DNA from: CAZYSK01 sp964649415
Lineage (GTDB): Bacteria > Chloroflexota > Anaerolineae > B4-G1
DNA: 16,274 nucleotides
Reading direction: 5' to 3'
NCBI GenBank assembly: GCA_964649415.1
Contig: CAZYSK010000113.1
Location: forward strand, 1-16,274
Part shown: positions 1 through 7,294 of the stretch, one piece after another
How positions within the stretch are numbered: position 1 is the first letter of the stretch
How the letters are laid out: each line of letters opens with the position of its first letter
The notes under the pieces: generated by a model
Databases searched by the model: none
Seen by the model: the letters and a program-made list of their open reading frames with translations, nothing else
Told to the model about the DNA's origin: nothing
Translations under genes and position numbers: made by a program

Positions 1-68
1 AGCTTTGCTCGATCCGGGGGTTGATGCGAACGTCACGTTCTGCTTCGAACATCCGAAAGGCCACTTTC

Positions 69-97
69 TTGACAAACAAGGAGTTGGGTGGTACAAT
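69..97 (+). promoter_or_regulatory. Sigma70-type promoter of the sugar cluster
   Basis: A consensus -35 box TTGACA lies at 69-74 and a near-consensus -10 box TACAAT at 92-97, separated by 17 bases. TG at 89-90 gives an extended -10. Transcription would start near 103-105, inside the palindrome at 98-131. The first start codon (146) follows about 40 bases later. This is the only strong promoter I can see ahead of the nine plus-strand genes. Confidence 0.82.
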
Positions 98-131
98 GTG
101 ATCATATGTTCAGTACTGAACATTCGATCAC
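98..131. promoter_or_regulatory. Palindromic operator overlapping the transcription start
   Basis: The core is a perfect 18-base palindrome, ATGTTCAGTACTGAACAT, at 106-123. After two mismatched positions on each side the symmetry resumes: GTGATC at 98-103 pairs with GATCAC at 126-131. The element begins directly after the -10 box, so a bound protein would block RNA polymerase. The neighbouring SorC-family regulator (146-1105) is the obvious candidate to bind it, giving autorepression relieved by a sugar phosphate. That assignment is inference. A smaller palindrome GAACGT-C-ACGTTC at 28-40, upstream of the -35 box, could be an accessory site. The element has no T-run, so it is not a terminator. 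Confidence 0.72.
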
Positions 132-145
132 GTCTTGGAGGCGAT

Positions 146-1105
146 ATGGCGCTAAGCGCTGAACAGCACCGGCTGTTATATCGGGTTGCCCAGTCCTACT
201 ACACAGATGGCCTGACGCAGCGTCAGATCGCCAGGCGCTTCGGCCTTTCACGCCCCAAAGTGTCGCGCTTGCTGAGCAAAGCCAGGGAAGAGGGAGTCGT
301 CAACATCACGCTTGTTCCCCCCGCCGGTCGATCGGCCGACCTGGAGCGTGAACTGGAACGCCAGTTCCATCTGGACGAAGCCGTAATCGTCCAGGTGCAC
401 GATCCACACGACCCAACGTCCGTGGTGCGTGAGCTAGGACCTGCGACGGCTGAGTGCCTGATGCGAAGCATCTCCGGCAAAGAGGTCGTGGGGATCACCT
501 GGGGGCAGACGATGCTAGCCATGCTTGATGCGTTGCCGTTCAAATCGTGGCCTGACCTGACCATTGTGCAGATGCTGGGTGGTTTGGGCCCGGTTGGTGC
601 CCTGGAGCATTCGACCGAATTGGCGCAACGCATCGCGCGTAAACTGGACGCCAAACTGCGCCTGTTGCCAGCACCGGGGATCGTGTCCAGTCGTGCCGCC
701 GCCCTGGCCCTCAAAGCGGACAAGCAGATCGCGGAGACGCTGACACTGGCAGCCAAGGCCGACGTGGCCGTCGCAGGCCTGGGCGTTCCATCGCCGGACT
801 CGGTCCTCATACAGGACGGTACGATCATCACCGGGGAGGAGCTTGAGGAGCTCAAGCAGGCCGGTGCCGTTGGGGACATCGGCCTCCGCTACATCGACGC
901 CCACGGGAGGTCCCTCGGTGTGGAGATCGACGGGCGCATCATCGGACTGACTCTTGAGCAGTTCAAGAGCATTCCCCGTCTCATCGGCGTCGCCGGTGGA
1001 GCGGCGAAGTTCGAGATCATCCGCGCGGCGTTGCGCGGCCGGTTGCTGGACGTGTTGGTGACAGACCAATCAACGGCGCAGGCGTTGCTGGCCGAGGCGC
1101 GATGA
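146..1105 (+). CDS. SorC/DeoR-family sugar-responsive transcriptional regulator
   Basis: This 319-residue protein has the SorC-family layout. An N-terminal helix-turn-helix lies at about residues 22-48 (LTQRQIARRFGLSRPKVSRL). A long sugar-binding domain related to sugar-phosphate isomerases fills about 60-315, with 'GITWGQTM' and a C-terminal 'IGVAGGAAKFEIIRAALRG' that is typical of the family. Such proteins bind a phosphorylated sugar and control their own sugar operon; examples are SorC and the erythritol regulator EryD. The open frame runs back to position 5, but ATG 146 is preferred: it has GGAGG at 137-141, lies downstream of the promoter, and starts just before the HTH. The gene is first in the cluster, directly behind the palindrome. 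The inducer is unknown, and repressor versus activator cannot be told from sequence. Confidence 0.9.
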   Translation: MALSAEQHRLLYRVAQSYYTDGLTQRQIARRFGLSRPKVSRLLSKAREEGVVNITLVPPAGRSADLERELERQFHLDEAVIVQVHDPHDPTSVVRELGPATAECLMRSISGKEVVGITWGQTMLAMLDALPFKSWPDLTIVQMLGGLGPVGALEHSTELAQRIARKLDAKLRLLPAPGIVSSRAAALALKADKQIAETLTLAAKADVAVAGLGVPSPDSVLIQDGTIITGEELEELKQAGAVGDIGLRYIDAHGRSLGVEIDGRIIGLTLEQFKSIPRLIGVAGGAAKFEIIRAALRGRLLDVLVTDQSTAQALLAEAR

Positions 1106-1133
1106 GGATGCCGGCATGAATCGTAGGAGAGAT

Positions 1134-1751
1134 ATGCTGAACACTTCGCGGGCGGAAATCGCTGCTAGAGCCCAAGAGATCGTCCAACGGGAGGCCCAAG
1201 CGGTCCAGGCACTGGCAGACCAGTTCGGCGATCACGCGGGCCTTGCCGACGTCGTCGCCCTCCTGCTGGACTGTCAGGGACACGTGCTGGTGACCGGTGC
1301 GGGTACCTCCCACGCGATGGCGCAGCGTTTCGCCCATCTGCTCTGCTGCTGTGGCGTGCCAGCCCTATGCATCAGCGCCTCAGACAGCATACACGGCGGT
1401 GCGGGTGCCGTCACGCCCGACGACGTGGTCTTCGTCATCTCCAAGGGCGGGCACAGCGCAGAGATCAACCAGTTTGTCGACATCGCACGCAAGCGCGGTG
1501 CCAAGGTCATCGCTCAAACCGAGAATCCTGATTCGCCGCTGGCTCGGGTCAGCGACGCCGTGTTTATCGTGCGCACCGTGGGCGACGTGGACCCCTATGG
1601 AATGATCGCCACCGGCAGTTCCCTGGTCAACGGCGCGGCCGGCGACGCGCTCTGCGTGTTGCTTCTGGAAGCGAGTGGATACTCGCGGGATGATTTCGGC
1701 GCAACCCACCCAGGAGGTGCTGTGGGAAAGAAGCTGGCCGAGTCGACCTAG
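1134..1751 (+). CDS. SIS-domain sugar-phosphate isomerase (KdsD/GutQ-like, no CBS domains)
   Basis: This 205-residue protein is a single SIS domain, the fold that binds phosphosugars in aldose-ketose isomerases. The loop GAGTS is at 55-59, SKGGHSAE at 103-110, and 'THPGGAVGKKL' closes the domain with H192. This ending matches arabinose-5-phosphate isomerases (KdsD, GutQ). Those continue into two CBS domains and reach about 320 residues, whereas this protein stops at the domain edge. From memory, KdsD uses K59, E111, E152 and H193. E110 and H192 match, but the lysine position appears to be Thr58, so the substrate probably differs. The start is ATG 1134 with AGGAG at 1125-1129. ATG 1116 (AGGA at 1105-1108) is an in-frame alternative. 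The gene is 28 bases behind the regulator. The exact substrate is unknown. Confidence 0.85.
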   Translation: MLNTSRAEIAARAQEIVQREAQAVQALADQFGDHAGLADVVALLLDCQGHVLVTGAGTSHAMAQRFAHLLCCCGVPALCISASDSIHGGAGAVTPDDVVFVISKGGHSAEINQFVDIARKRGAKVIAQTENPDSPLARVSDAVFIVRTVGDVDPYGMIATGSSLVNGAAGDALCVLLLEASGYSRDDFGATHPGGAVGKKLAEST

Positions 1752-1911
1752 GGCGGCAGACGGGGAGGCGAGGTTCGTAGTAAGAGCGGATACCGACCGC
1801 TGCGGTCGGCGACATCCGTCCGCAGGTCTGCCGGAGTGCCGTCGGGGCGGTGGATGGCGACGGGCGCGAAAACCGCGCCCCTACGGTCGGCGTTATCGAG
1901 GAGGAAGCGCT
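1752..1911. repeat. Intergenic hairpin repeats between SIS gene and kinase
   Basis: This 160-base gap holds two compact inverted repeats. CCGACCGC-T-GCGGTCGG is at 1793-1809, and GGGCGCG-AAAAC-CGCGCCC is at 1862-1880. The word CGTAGTAAG just upstream of the first hairpin resembles CTAGTAAG next to hairpins in the island around 13237. No T-run follows either hairpin, so they are more like dispersed repeats than terminators, though they could affect mRNA stability between the two genes. The open frame crossing the gap from 1675 is a chance upstream extension of the kinase frame. Confidence 0.6.
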
Positions 1912-3483
1912 GTGCCAGATTACCTGCTGGGTATGGACTACGGAACCGGGGGCGCTAAAGCCTGCATCATCAACACACAAGGGAACGTTCTGGGCTTCAC
2001 GTTCGAGGAGTATCCGTTCATCACCCAGAGGCCCGGTTGGTCGGAGCACGATCCGAGGCTGTATTGGGAGATCGCGTGCCGGTTGATCCGGGGAGTCCTC
2101 GACCAGGCGCACGTCGATCCCAGCGACATCCGAGGCATTGCCCTCTCTTCCGCTCTCCCATCCCTGGTCATGGTGGACCGAGATCACAACCCCATTCACC
2201 GGGCATACAACCTCATGGACCGGCGCGCCACGAGGGAAGTCGCGTGGTTAAAGGAGAGCGTTGGCGAGGATCGCCTCTTCCAGCTCTCGGGGAACCGGCT
2301 GGAAGACCACCCCACGACCGTAAACCTGCTGTGGGAGAAGAACAACCGGCCGGATTCCTTCAAAAGGGTCTACAAGGCGCTCACGATAGACGGATTCATC
2401 ACGCTCAAGCTCACCGGGAAGGCGGTGTTGAACGAGTCCGCGGCTAGCTTCTATGGCGTCGCCTACAGCCTGCGCGAACTGAGGTTCGACGAAGGGCTCC
2501 TGGGTGAGATAGGCATTGATCCGGCTCTCATGCCAGAGCTCTTCAGATGTGAAGAGATCGTCGGTGAAGTAAGCCCAACAGCAGCAGCCGAGACCGGCCT
2601 GGTGGCGGGCATACCGGTCGCCGCCGGGCAGGTGGACTGCAACGCCAGCTACCTTGGCGCTGGGTCCGTCCAGGAGGGCGACATCCAGTGCAACCTGGGC
2701 ACCGTGGGCAACTTCGGCCTCGTCTACAAGGACGTCAGTTTCGCCTTCACAGAGATTGGCTACTTGATGGGCATCCACTTCCCATACACGGTGGATTGCG
2801 AGAGCACCTACATCACCGTGCCCACGACGATGACGGGCGGCCAGTGCATCCGTTACCTGCGCGACGAGTTCTCCCAGCTTGAGATGGAGACGGAACGGGT
2901 GCTGGGAATCTCGTCCTACGATTTGCTCAATATGGAAGCCGCAAAGGTGCCTGTGGGCAGCGATGGCTTGATTGTCCTCCCCTTCCTGATGGGCGAGCGC
3001 TCGCCCATTTGGGACGCGCTGTCCAGGACTATGATCTTCGGTCTGTCCCTTGACCATGGCAAGGGAAACCTCGTCCGGGCGATGATGGAAGGCGTGGCGT
3101 ACGCCATGTACCACTCCTTCAGCCTGCTCCAGGAGGCGGGCCTCCAGATCAACCTGCCCCTGGTGATGAATGAAGGGGGAGCGGTGAGCAAGATGTGGCG
3201 GCAGATCATCGCCGACGTGTTCAACGTGCCGATCGTGCTGGTGAAGCGGAGGACAGGGGCCCCGTTCGGTGACGCCATACTGGCCGGAGTGGCGACCGGT
3301 GTCTTCGAGGACTTCTCGGTGGCGAGGGAGTGGGCGGAGTACATCGAGCCCATGGAGCCCAACCCCGAGAACCACGAGCGGTATATGGCGTACTTCGCGC
3401 TGTACAAGAAGCTATACGAGCACACGAAGGACGATTTCCAGGAACTTGCGCGGTTGAGAGGCGCTTCTTCGTCGAGGGCGTGA
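1912..3483 (+). CDS. FGGY-family carbohydrate kinase (xylulokinase/erythritol-kinase-like)
   Basis: This 523-residue cytoplasmic kinase would phosphorylate a sugar, ketose or polyol with ATP. The N-terminal phosphate loop MDYGTGGAKA is at 8-17. 'GQVDCNAS' contains Asp242, the expected catalytic base. 'MGERSPIWD' and 'GLSLDHGKGNLVRAMMEG' (from G377) form the C-terminal FGGY signature. 'NEGGAVSKMWRQI' and 'GAPFGDAILAG' are the usual ATP-domain motifs. The start is GTG 1912 (VPDYLLG), chosen because AGGAGG at 1899-1904 is ideally spaced and the ribonuclease-H-like fold begins there. Reading back to 1675 would run into the SIS gene. A SorC regulator beside an FGGY kinase of this length recalls eryD-eryA of erythritol catabolism, but the other erythritol genes are not present, so the substrate is left open. 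Confidence 0.92.
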   Translation: MPDYLLGMDYGTGGAKACIINTQGNVLGFTFEEYPFITQRPGWSEHDPRLYWEIACRLIRGVLDQAHVDPSDIRGIALSSALPSLVMVDRDHNPIHRAYNLMDRRATREVAWLKESVGEDRLFQLSGNRLEDHPTTVNLLWEKNNRPDSFKRVYKALTIDGFITLKLTGKAVLNESAASFYGVAYSLRELRFDEGLLGEIGIDPALMPELFRCEEIVGEVSPTAAAETGLVAGIPVAAGQVDCNASYLGAGSVQEGDIQCNLGTVGNFGLVYKDVSFAFTEIGYLMGIHFPYTVDCESTYITVPTTMTGGQCIRYLRDEFSQLEMETERVLGISSYDLLNMEAAKVPVGSDGLIVLPFLMGERSPIWDALSRTMIFGLSLDHGKGNLVRAMMEGVAYAMYHSFSLLQEAGLQINLPLVMNEGGAVSKMWRQIIADVFNVPIVLVKRRTGAPFGDAILAGVATGVFEDFSVAREWAEYIEPMEPNPENHERYMAYFALYKKLYEHTKDDFQELARLRGASSSRA

Positions 3484-3564
3484 TGGCTGGCGCGATCAGG
3501 GGCCAGGATCCGCCAAACGTCAGGCGTCAGGGACACAAAGATAGACAGCAATGAGGAGGAAGAA
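3484..3564. repeat. Short gap with two period-7 units
   Basis: This gap holds ACGTCAG GCGTCAG (CGTCA at 3518-3522 and 3525-3529), two units of a seven-base repeat, followed by the ribosome binding site of the next gene. The word matches, on the opposite strand, the CTTGACG units at 4721-4734. There is no promoter or terminator that I can support. Confidence 0.45.
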
Positions 3565-4575
3565 ATGAAGGCGTTGCGCAAGACTGCCGATGGCGTGGGA
3601 CACGTCGAGCTATGCGATGTGCCCATCCCGGAGATCGGCTCCAAGGATGTATTGATGAAGGTCTACGCCGCTGGCGTGTGCGGCAGCGACCTGCTGATTC
3701 AGGACGACCGCCACTTCTACCGCGCTCCCGTCACACTGGGACACGAGTTCTCCGGCATCGCCCACGAGGTGGGTGAGCACGTCACCCGCGTCCGGCAGGG
3801 CGATAAGTTCGTCGCCGACATCGAGTGCGGCGCGGGGGACTGGCTGGGGGTGACCATTGACGGCGCGTACGCGCCCTTCATGCGCGTGCCGGAGCACGTC
3901 ATCCATCCCATTCCAGACCACGTCTCGCTGGACCACGCCTGCCTGGCGGAGCCCATCGTGGCCACGCACCACCTGATCCAGGAACGAGCGCAGGTCCGGG
4001 TGGGCGACGACGTCGTCGTGGTCGGCCCCGGGCCGATGGGCATCATGGGCGTCCAGTACGCCAAGGTTTGCGGTGCGCGGCGTGTCTTCTTGATCGGGCT
4101 CAAGAGCGACGAGAAACGGCTGCAGATCGGCAAGCAGGTTGGGGCGGACTACGTCCTGTACTCGGAGGACGGGCCGGAAAAAGCCGTGATGGAGATCACG
4201 GGAGGCAAGGGCGCGGAGTTTGTGCTGGAGTGCTCGGCCAGTGGGGAGGGCGTGCAGCACGCGATAGACTGCGCGCGCAAGGCGCACGAGGGGCCGGGTG
4301 GCAAGGGGGTGGTCATCTTCATCAGCCTGTGGGGACGCAAAGTCACCGTAGACCTGGACGAGGTCAGCCTGGGACAACTCGACATCCGGGGTAGCTGGAG
4401 CTGGAACGGGCAGGAGACCTGGGAGCACGCGGTGGATCTGCTGAACCGGGAGGTCTTCGACCTGGATCCGATGATCACCGCTCACTACACGCTCGAGGAA
4501 TGGGAGACGGCGTTTGCGAATCTGCGTGCCAAGCAAGACGTGAAGGCCCTGATCCACCCCAATGGGCACGGATAG
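3565..4575 (+). CDS. Medium-chain zinc-type sugar/polyol dehydrogenase lacking the structural zinc site
   Basis: This 336-residue NAD(P)-dependent dehydrogenase belongs to the sorbitol/threonine dehydrogenase branch. Catalytic zinc ligands are visible: C39 in VCGSD, H60-E61 in GHEF and E129 in LAEP. The Rossmann nucleotide loop is GPGPMG at 154-159. The four-cysteine structural zinc lobe normally found near residues 90-110 is absent; the region reads 'ADIECGAGDWLGV' with one cysteine and is short. Structural-zinc-free members exist, so this is not evidence of decay. The start ATG 3565 has AGGAGG at 3554-3559. The expected role is oxidation of a secondary hydroxyl of a polyol or sugar acid to a ketose. 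It sits between the kinase and the DRL-type oxidoreductase, and a sugar-phosphate substrate is also possible. Confidence 0.9.
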   Translation: MKALRKTADGVGHVELCDVPIPEIGSKDVLMKVYAAGVCGSDLLIQDDRHFYRAPVTLGHEFSGIAHEVGEHVTRVRQGDKFVADIECGAGDWLGVTIDGAYAPFMRVPEHVIHPIPDHVSLDHACLAEPIVATHHLIQERAQVRVGDDVVVVGPGPMGIMGVQYAKVCGARRVFLIGLKSDEKRLQIGKQVGADYVLYSEDGPEKAVMEITGGKGAEFVLECSASGEGVQHAIDCARKAHEGPGGKGVVIFISLWGRKVTVDLDEVSLGQLDIRGSWSWNGQETWEHAVDLLNREVFDLDPMITAHYTLEEWETAFANLRAKQDVKALIHPNGHG

Positions 4576-4641
4576 AGTGCATCCGATGGCTGGGCTGACT
4601 GATGCATCGCTTGTATCGCTTGTGATGAAGTTGCGGTCCCG

Positions 4642-4703
4642 CTCTTGTACAAGAGTAGCGCAGCGGCCCCGCCAGTACGCCACAGGAGCAGCGCAACGGC
4701 TCC
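4642..4703. repeat. Palindrome and GTAGCGCAGCGGC-type dispersed repeat
   Basis: The 248-base gap 4576-4823 contains no gene. A perfect 14-base palindrome CTCTTGTACAAGAG lies at 4642-4655. It runs into GTAGCGCAGCGGC at 4655-4667, a 13-mer found again exactly at 13068-13080 and 13098-13110. A diverged copy, GCAGCGCAACGGCTCC, is at 4688-4703. The palindrome could be a regulator site, but it does not resemble the operator at 98-131 and no -10/-35 pair is evident beside it. I read the stretch mainly as dispersed repeat DNA. Confidence 0.6.
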
Positions 4704-4720
4704 GTGCTTTCGGATTCGCG

Positions 4721-4755
4721 CTTGACGCTTGACGCAGGACGTTTGACCCCGGACG
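4721..4755. repeat. Period-7 tandem repeat (CTTGACG-like), five units
   Basis: Five consecutive heptamers keep GAC in the same register: CTTGACG (4721), CTTGACG (4728), CAGGACG (4735), TTTGACC (4742) and CCGGACG (4749). The tract ends about 54 bases before the ribosome binding site of the next gene. Such heptamer tracts resemble the short tandemly repeated repetitive sequences known in cyanobacteria. Related two-unit or decayed copies occur at 3518-3531 and around 9405-9424. Confidence 0.65.
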
Positions 4756-4823
4756 TCCGCGTCCGCGACGTTCCTGCCACCCAGCCGGTCTATCGAATGA
4801 ACTGATTCAAGGAGAGTGCCGTT

Positions 4824-6128
4824 ATGGAGATCTACGAGCGCCTGCAAAGGCGAGAGGCAAATGGAAACCCGATCCGCATCGGACTGGTCGGGTGTGGGCA
4901 GATGGGGTCGGGGTTCGTCCACGCGACGAATCAGATCGTGGGTATGGGCACCGTGGCCATATCCGACATTGACGTGAACCGTCCGCTGGGCACGCTGACG
5001 TCGCTGGGCGTCACCGAGTCTGACATCTGCGTCACCAACCGATTGGGGCAGGCCGAAGACGCGTTGCGGGCGTGCAAGTACCTGGTCACAGAGGACGCGC
5101 TGCTGTTGACGAAGCTGGAGAGCCTGGACGCCGTGGTCGAGGCCACCGGCTTCACCGAGGTGGGGGCGAAGGTGGCCTGGAACTGCATCATGCACAGCAA
5201 GCACGTCATCATGCTCAACGTGGAGACGGACGTCACCGTTGGCCCCTTGCTGCACCGGCTAGCGAAGAAGGCCGGCTGTGTGTACACGGCGGCCTCTGGG
5301 GACGAGCCCGGGGCATGCAAGATGCTGTACAACCTCGCCGGCACGATGGGCTTCCAGATCGTGTGCCTGGGCAAGGGCAAGAACAACCCGATAGACCTCG
5401 ACGCCACGCCGGATTCCTGTCGCGAGGATGCGGAGAAGCGGGGCATGAATCCCAAGATGCTGTCTGCCTTCCGGGACGGATCCAAGACGATGGTGGAGCT
5501 GGCGGCCATGTCCAACGCCACTGGGCTCGTGCCGGACGTGCCCGGCATGCACGGTCCCAAGGTGGACACACCGGACCTAAACAAGGTTCTGATCCCGAAG
5601 GAGGACGGGGGCATCCTCAGCCACAGCAGTTGCGTGGACTACTCCGTCGGCAAGGTAGCACCGGGTGTGTTCGTCATCGTCACCAGCCCTGATCCGCGCG
5701 TCCGCGTGGATATGAAGTTCTACTCGATGGGGGACGGCCCATACTACACGCTGCACCGCCCGTATCACCTCTGCGCCATCGAGACGCCGGTCTCCATCGC
5801 CGAGGCGGTCATGTACGGCGAGAGCACGATCGTGTCCAGGCACATGGTCTCGGAGGTGGTGACCATCGCCAAGCGAGACCTCAAGCCCGGCGAGATCGTC
5901 GGCGAGATCGGTAGCCCGGACATCCTCGGTCGCACGTACAGATATGAGGAAGCATGTGGCCTCAATGCGGTCCCGCTGGGCATCGCCCCTGGCGGCAAGG
6001 TGCTGAGGGACATCGCCAAGGGGGAGATCGTGACCAATGACACCCTCGCGCCCGCCCCGGATAAGTTCGTCTACAAGCTGCGCCGGATGCAGGATGCCCA
6101 CCTGGCGCTCGAGGGAGGCGGGGGCTAG
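4824..6128 (+). CDS. DRL/COG4091-type NAD(P)-dependent oxidoreductase with C-terminal SAF domain
   Basis: This 434-residue protein starts with a Rossmann domain: IRIGLVGCGQMGSGF, with GCGQMG at 23-28. It resembles homoserine dehydrogenase. A middle catalytic domain carries 'AASGDEPGACKMLYNLAGTMG' and 'GKGKNNPIDLDATPD'. A SAF domain follows at about 345-415 ('DLKPGEIVGEIG', 'APGGKVLRDIAKGEIVTND'). This is the architecture of COG4091 and of the DXR-like (DRL) enzymes of Brucella, which convert 1-deoxyxylulose 5-phosphate to methylerythritol 4-phosphate. Other members are uncharacterised, so here I infer only a reductoisomerase or dehydrogenase acting on a phosphorylated ketose. The SAF domain often causes misannotation as FlgA. 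The start ATG 4824 has AAGGAG at 4809-4814. The C-terminus ends in four glycines. Confidence 0.82.
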   Translation: MEIYERLQRREANGNPIRIGLVGCGQMGSGFVHATNQIVGMGTVAISDIDVNRPLGTLTSLGVTESDICVTNRLGQAEDALRACKYLVTEDALLLTKLESLDAVVEATGFTEVGAKVAWNCIMHSKHVIMLNVETDVTVGPLLHRLAKKAGCVYTAASGDEPGACKMLYNLAGTMGFQIVCLGKGKNNPIDLDATPDSCREDAEKRGMNPKMLSAFRDGSKTMVELAAMSNATGLVPDVPGMHGPKVDTPDLNKVLIPKEDGGILSHSSCVDYSVGKVAPGVFVIVTSPDPRVRVDMKFYSMGDGPYYTLHRPYHLCAIETPVSIAEAVMYGESTIVSRHMVSEVVTIAKRDLKPGEIVGEIGSPDILGRTYRYEEACGLNAVPLGIAPGGKVLRDIAKGEIVTNDTLAPAPDKFVYKLRRMQDAHLALEGGGG

Positions 6129-6139
6129 AAGTTGGAGGA

Positions 6140-6154
6140 AGAAACCTGGTTTCT
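6140..6154. repeat. Short palindrome AGAAACC-T-GGTTTCT
   Basis: Seven-base arms around a single T form a near-perfect palindrome shortly after the DRL stop codon. No T-run follows, so it is unlikely to be an intrinsic terminator. It adds to the set of small palindromes in the gaps of this cluster. Directly downstream, GGAGG at 6157-6161 has good spacing to TTG 6170, an alternative start for the next gene. Confidence 0.5.
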
Positions 6155-6220
6155 GCGGAGGTTGGGCGATTGGCATATGACGAAGGAGATGAGAGGACGG
6201 TACACACGATGAAGGATACG

Positions 6221-7261
6221 ATGAAAGCGGTCGTGGTGCGCGCGCCGATGGCGTTTGACGTGGAGGACGTGCCGATGGCCCGGCCCTCCAAGCGTGGGCT
6301 GCTCTTGAAAGTCGCCGCCTGTGGGCTGTGCGGCTCTGACCTGCGCACCTTGCGGAGCGGGCATTGGAGGGTGACGTTTCCGTGGATCATCGGCCACGAG
6401 ATCAGCGGTGAAGTGGTCGAAGTGGGGGATAGGTACGAGGGACAGTGGCAGAAGGGCGACATGTTGGCCGTCGGCCCGGTCGTGTACTGTGGCGTCTGCG
6501 ACTTCTGCATCAATGGCCAGTACGAGCTGTGCGAAAACTACCGCGAGATCGCCCAGGCGTGGCCGGGCGGATTCGCCGAATACGTCGCCCTACCGGAGGA
6601 AAGCCTGCGACTGGGAACCATCCAGCGCGTGCCCGAGAGCCTGGACCCGATCCTGGCGTGTGTATCCGAGCCCATCTCCTCCTGTGTGAACGCCCAGGAT
6701 CGGAGCGGGGTGGGCCTCGGCGACACAGTGGTCATCATCGGCGCTGGACCTATCGGCTGTATCCACACCAGCCTGGCACGCGCCCGCGGTGCAGACAAGA
6801 TCTTCATCGCCGACATCGTAGACGAGCGGCTGAAGATGGCCGAGGCCTTTGAACCGGACGCGACGATCAACGTGGCCGAGACCGACGTGGTGGAGGAGGT
6901 TCGCCGGTTGACCGATGGGAAAGGCGCCGAGGTGATCATCACGGCAACTCCAGCGCCCGTCGCCGTCGTGCAGGCCGTCGAGATGGCCAGGAAGGGCGGG
7001 CGCATCCTCGTCTTCGGCGGGTTGCCCAAGGACAAGAGCAAGCCGGGCGTGGACATGAATACCGTTCACTACAACGCCCTGTACATGATCGGAACGACGA
7101 CCTTCGCCCCTCGCCATCAGCGCGTCGCGTTGCGCCTTATGGCCGATGACAGAATCCCGGTGGACAAGCTGGTCACGCACCGGTTCCCTCTGTCCGAGTT
7201 CAAGGAGGGAGCGACGCTGGCGCTGGCGGGCAAGACGTTGAAGGCCGTTTTCCTTCCGTGA
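6221..7261 (+). CDS. Zinc-dependent medium-chain sugar/polyol dehydrogenase with full structural zinc site
   Basis: This 346-residue MDR dehydrogenase has both zinc sites. Catalytic ligands are C37 (LCGSD), H59-E60 (GHEI) and E150 (SEP). Structural cysteines are C90, C93, C96 and C104 in 'CGVCDFC...C'. The nucleotide loop is GAGPIG at 174-179, and 'ARARGADKIFIADI' follows as the usual second strand. Members oxidise sorbitol, xylitol, threonine and similar compounds. The start is uncertain. ATG 6221 (MKAVVV) is chosen because family members begin at exactly this strand and AAGGA lies at 6212-6216. ATG 6209 (MKDTMK) and TTG 6170 are in frame. It differs enough from the dehydrogenase at 3565-4575 to suggest a different pathway step rather than recent duplication. 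Confidence 0.92.
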   Translation: MKAVVVRAPMAFDVEDVPMARPSKRGLLLKVAACGLCGSDLRTLRSGHWRVTFPWIIGHEISGEVVEVGDRYEGQWQKGDMLAVGPVVYCGVCDFCINGQYELCENYREIAQAWPGGFAEYVALPEESLRLGTIQRVPESLDPILACVSEPISSCVNAQDRSGVGLGDTVVIIGAGPIGCIHTSLARARGADKIFIADIVDERLKMAEAFEPDATINVAETDVVEEVRRLTDGKGAEVIITATPAPVAVVQAVEMARKGGRILVFGGLPKDKSKPGVDMNTVHYNALYMIGTTTFAPRHQRVALRLMADDRIPVDKLVTHRFPLSEFKEGATLALAGKTLKAVFLP

Positions 7262-7294
7262 CGAGGGCGGGTACAAGATCTGCTCCCAACGACG

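Noticed and set aside
1675..1911. N-terminal extension of the first kinase starting inside the SIS gene
   Set aside because: It would overlap the SIS gene and translate hairpin repeats. AGGAGG before GTG 1912 marks the real start.
2248..4683. Long minus-strand open frames opposite the first kinase (2248-3375) and the first dehydrogenase (3610-4683)
   Set aside because: No family motifs, low-complexity His/Asp/Leu/Val-rich translation, and the opposite strand codes for clear enzymes.
4824..6128. Annotation as flagellar protein FlgA or as homoserine dehydrogenase
   Set aside because: The FlgA label would rest only on the C-terminal SAF domain, and the full Rossmann plus catalytic architecture is COG4091/DRL. 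The sugar context argues against homoserine metabolism.
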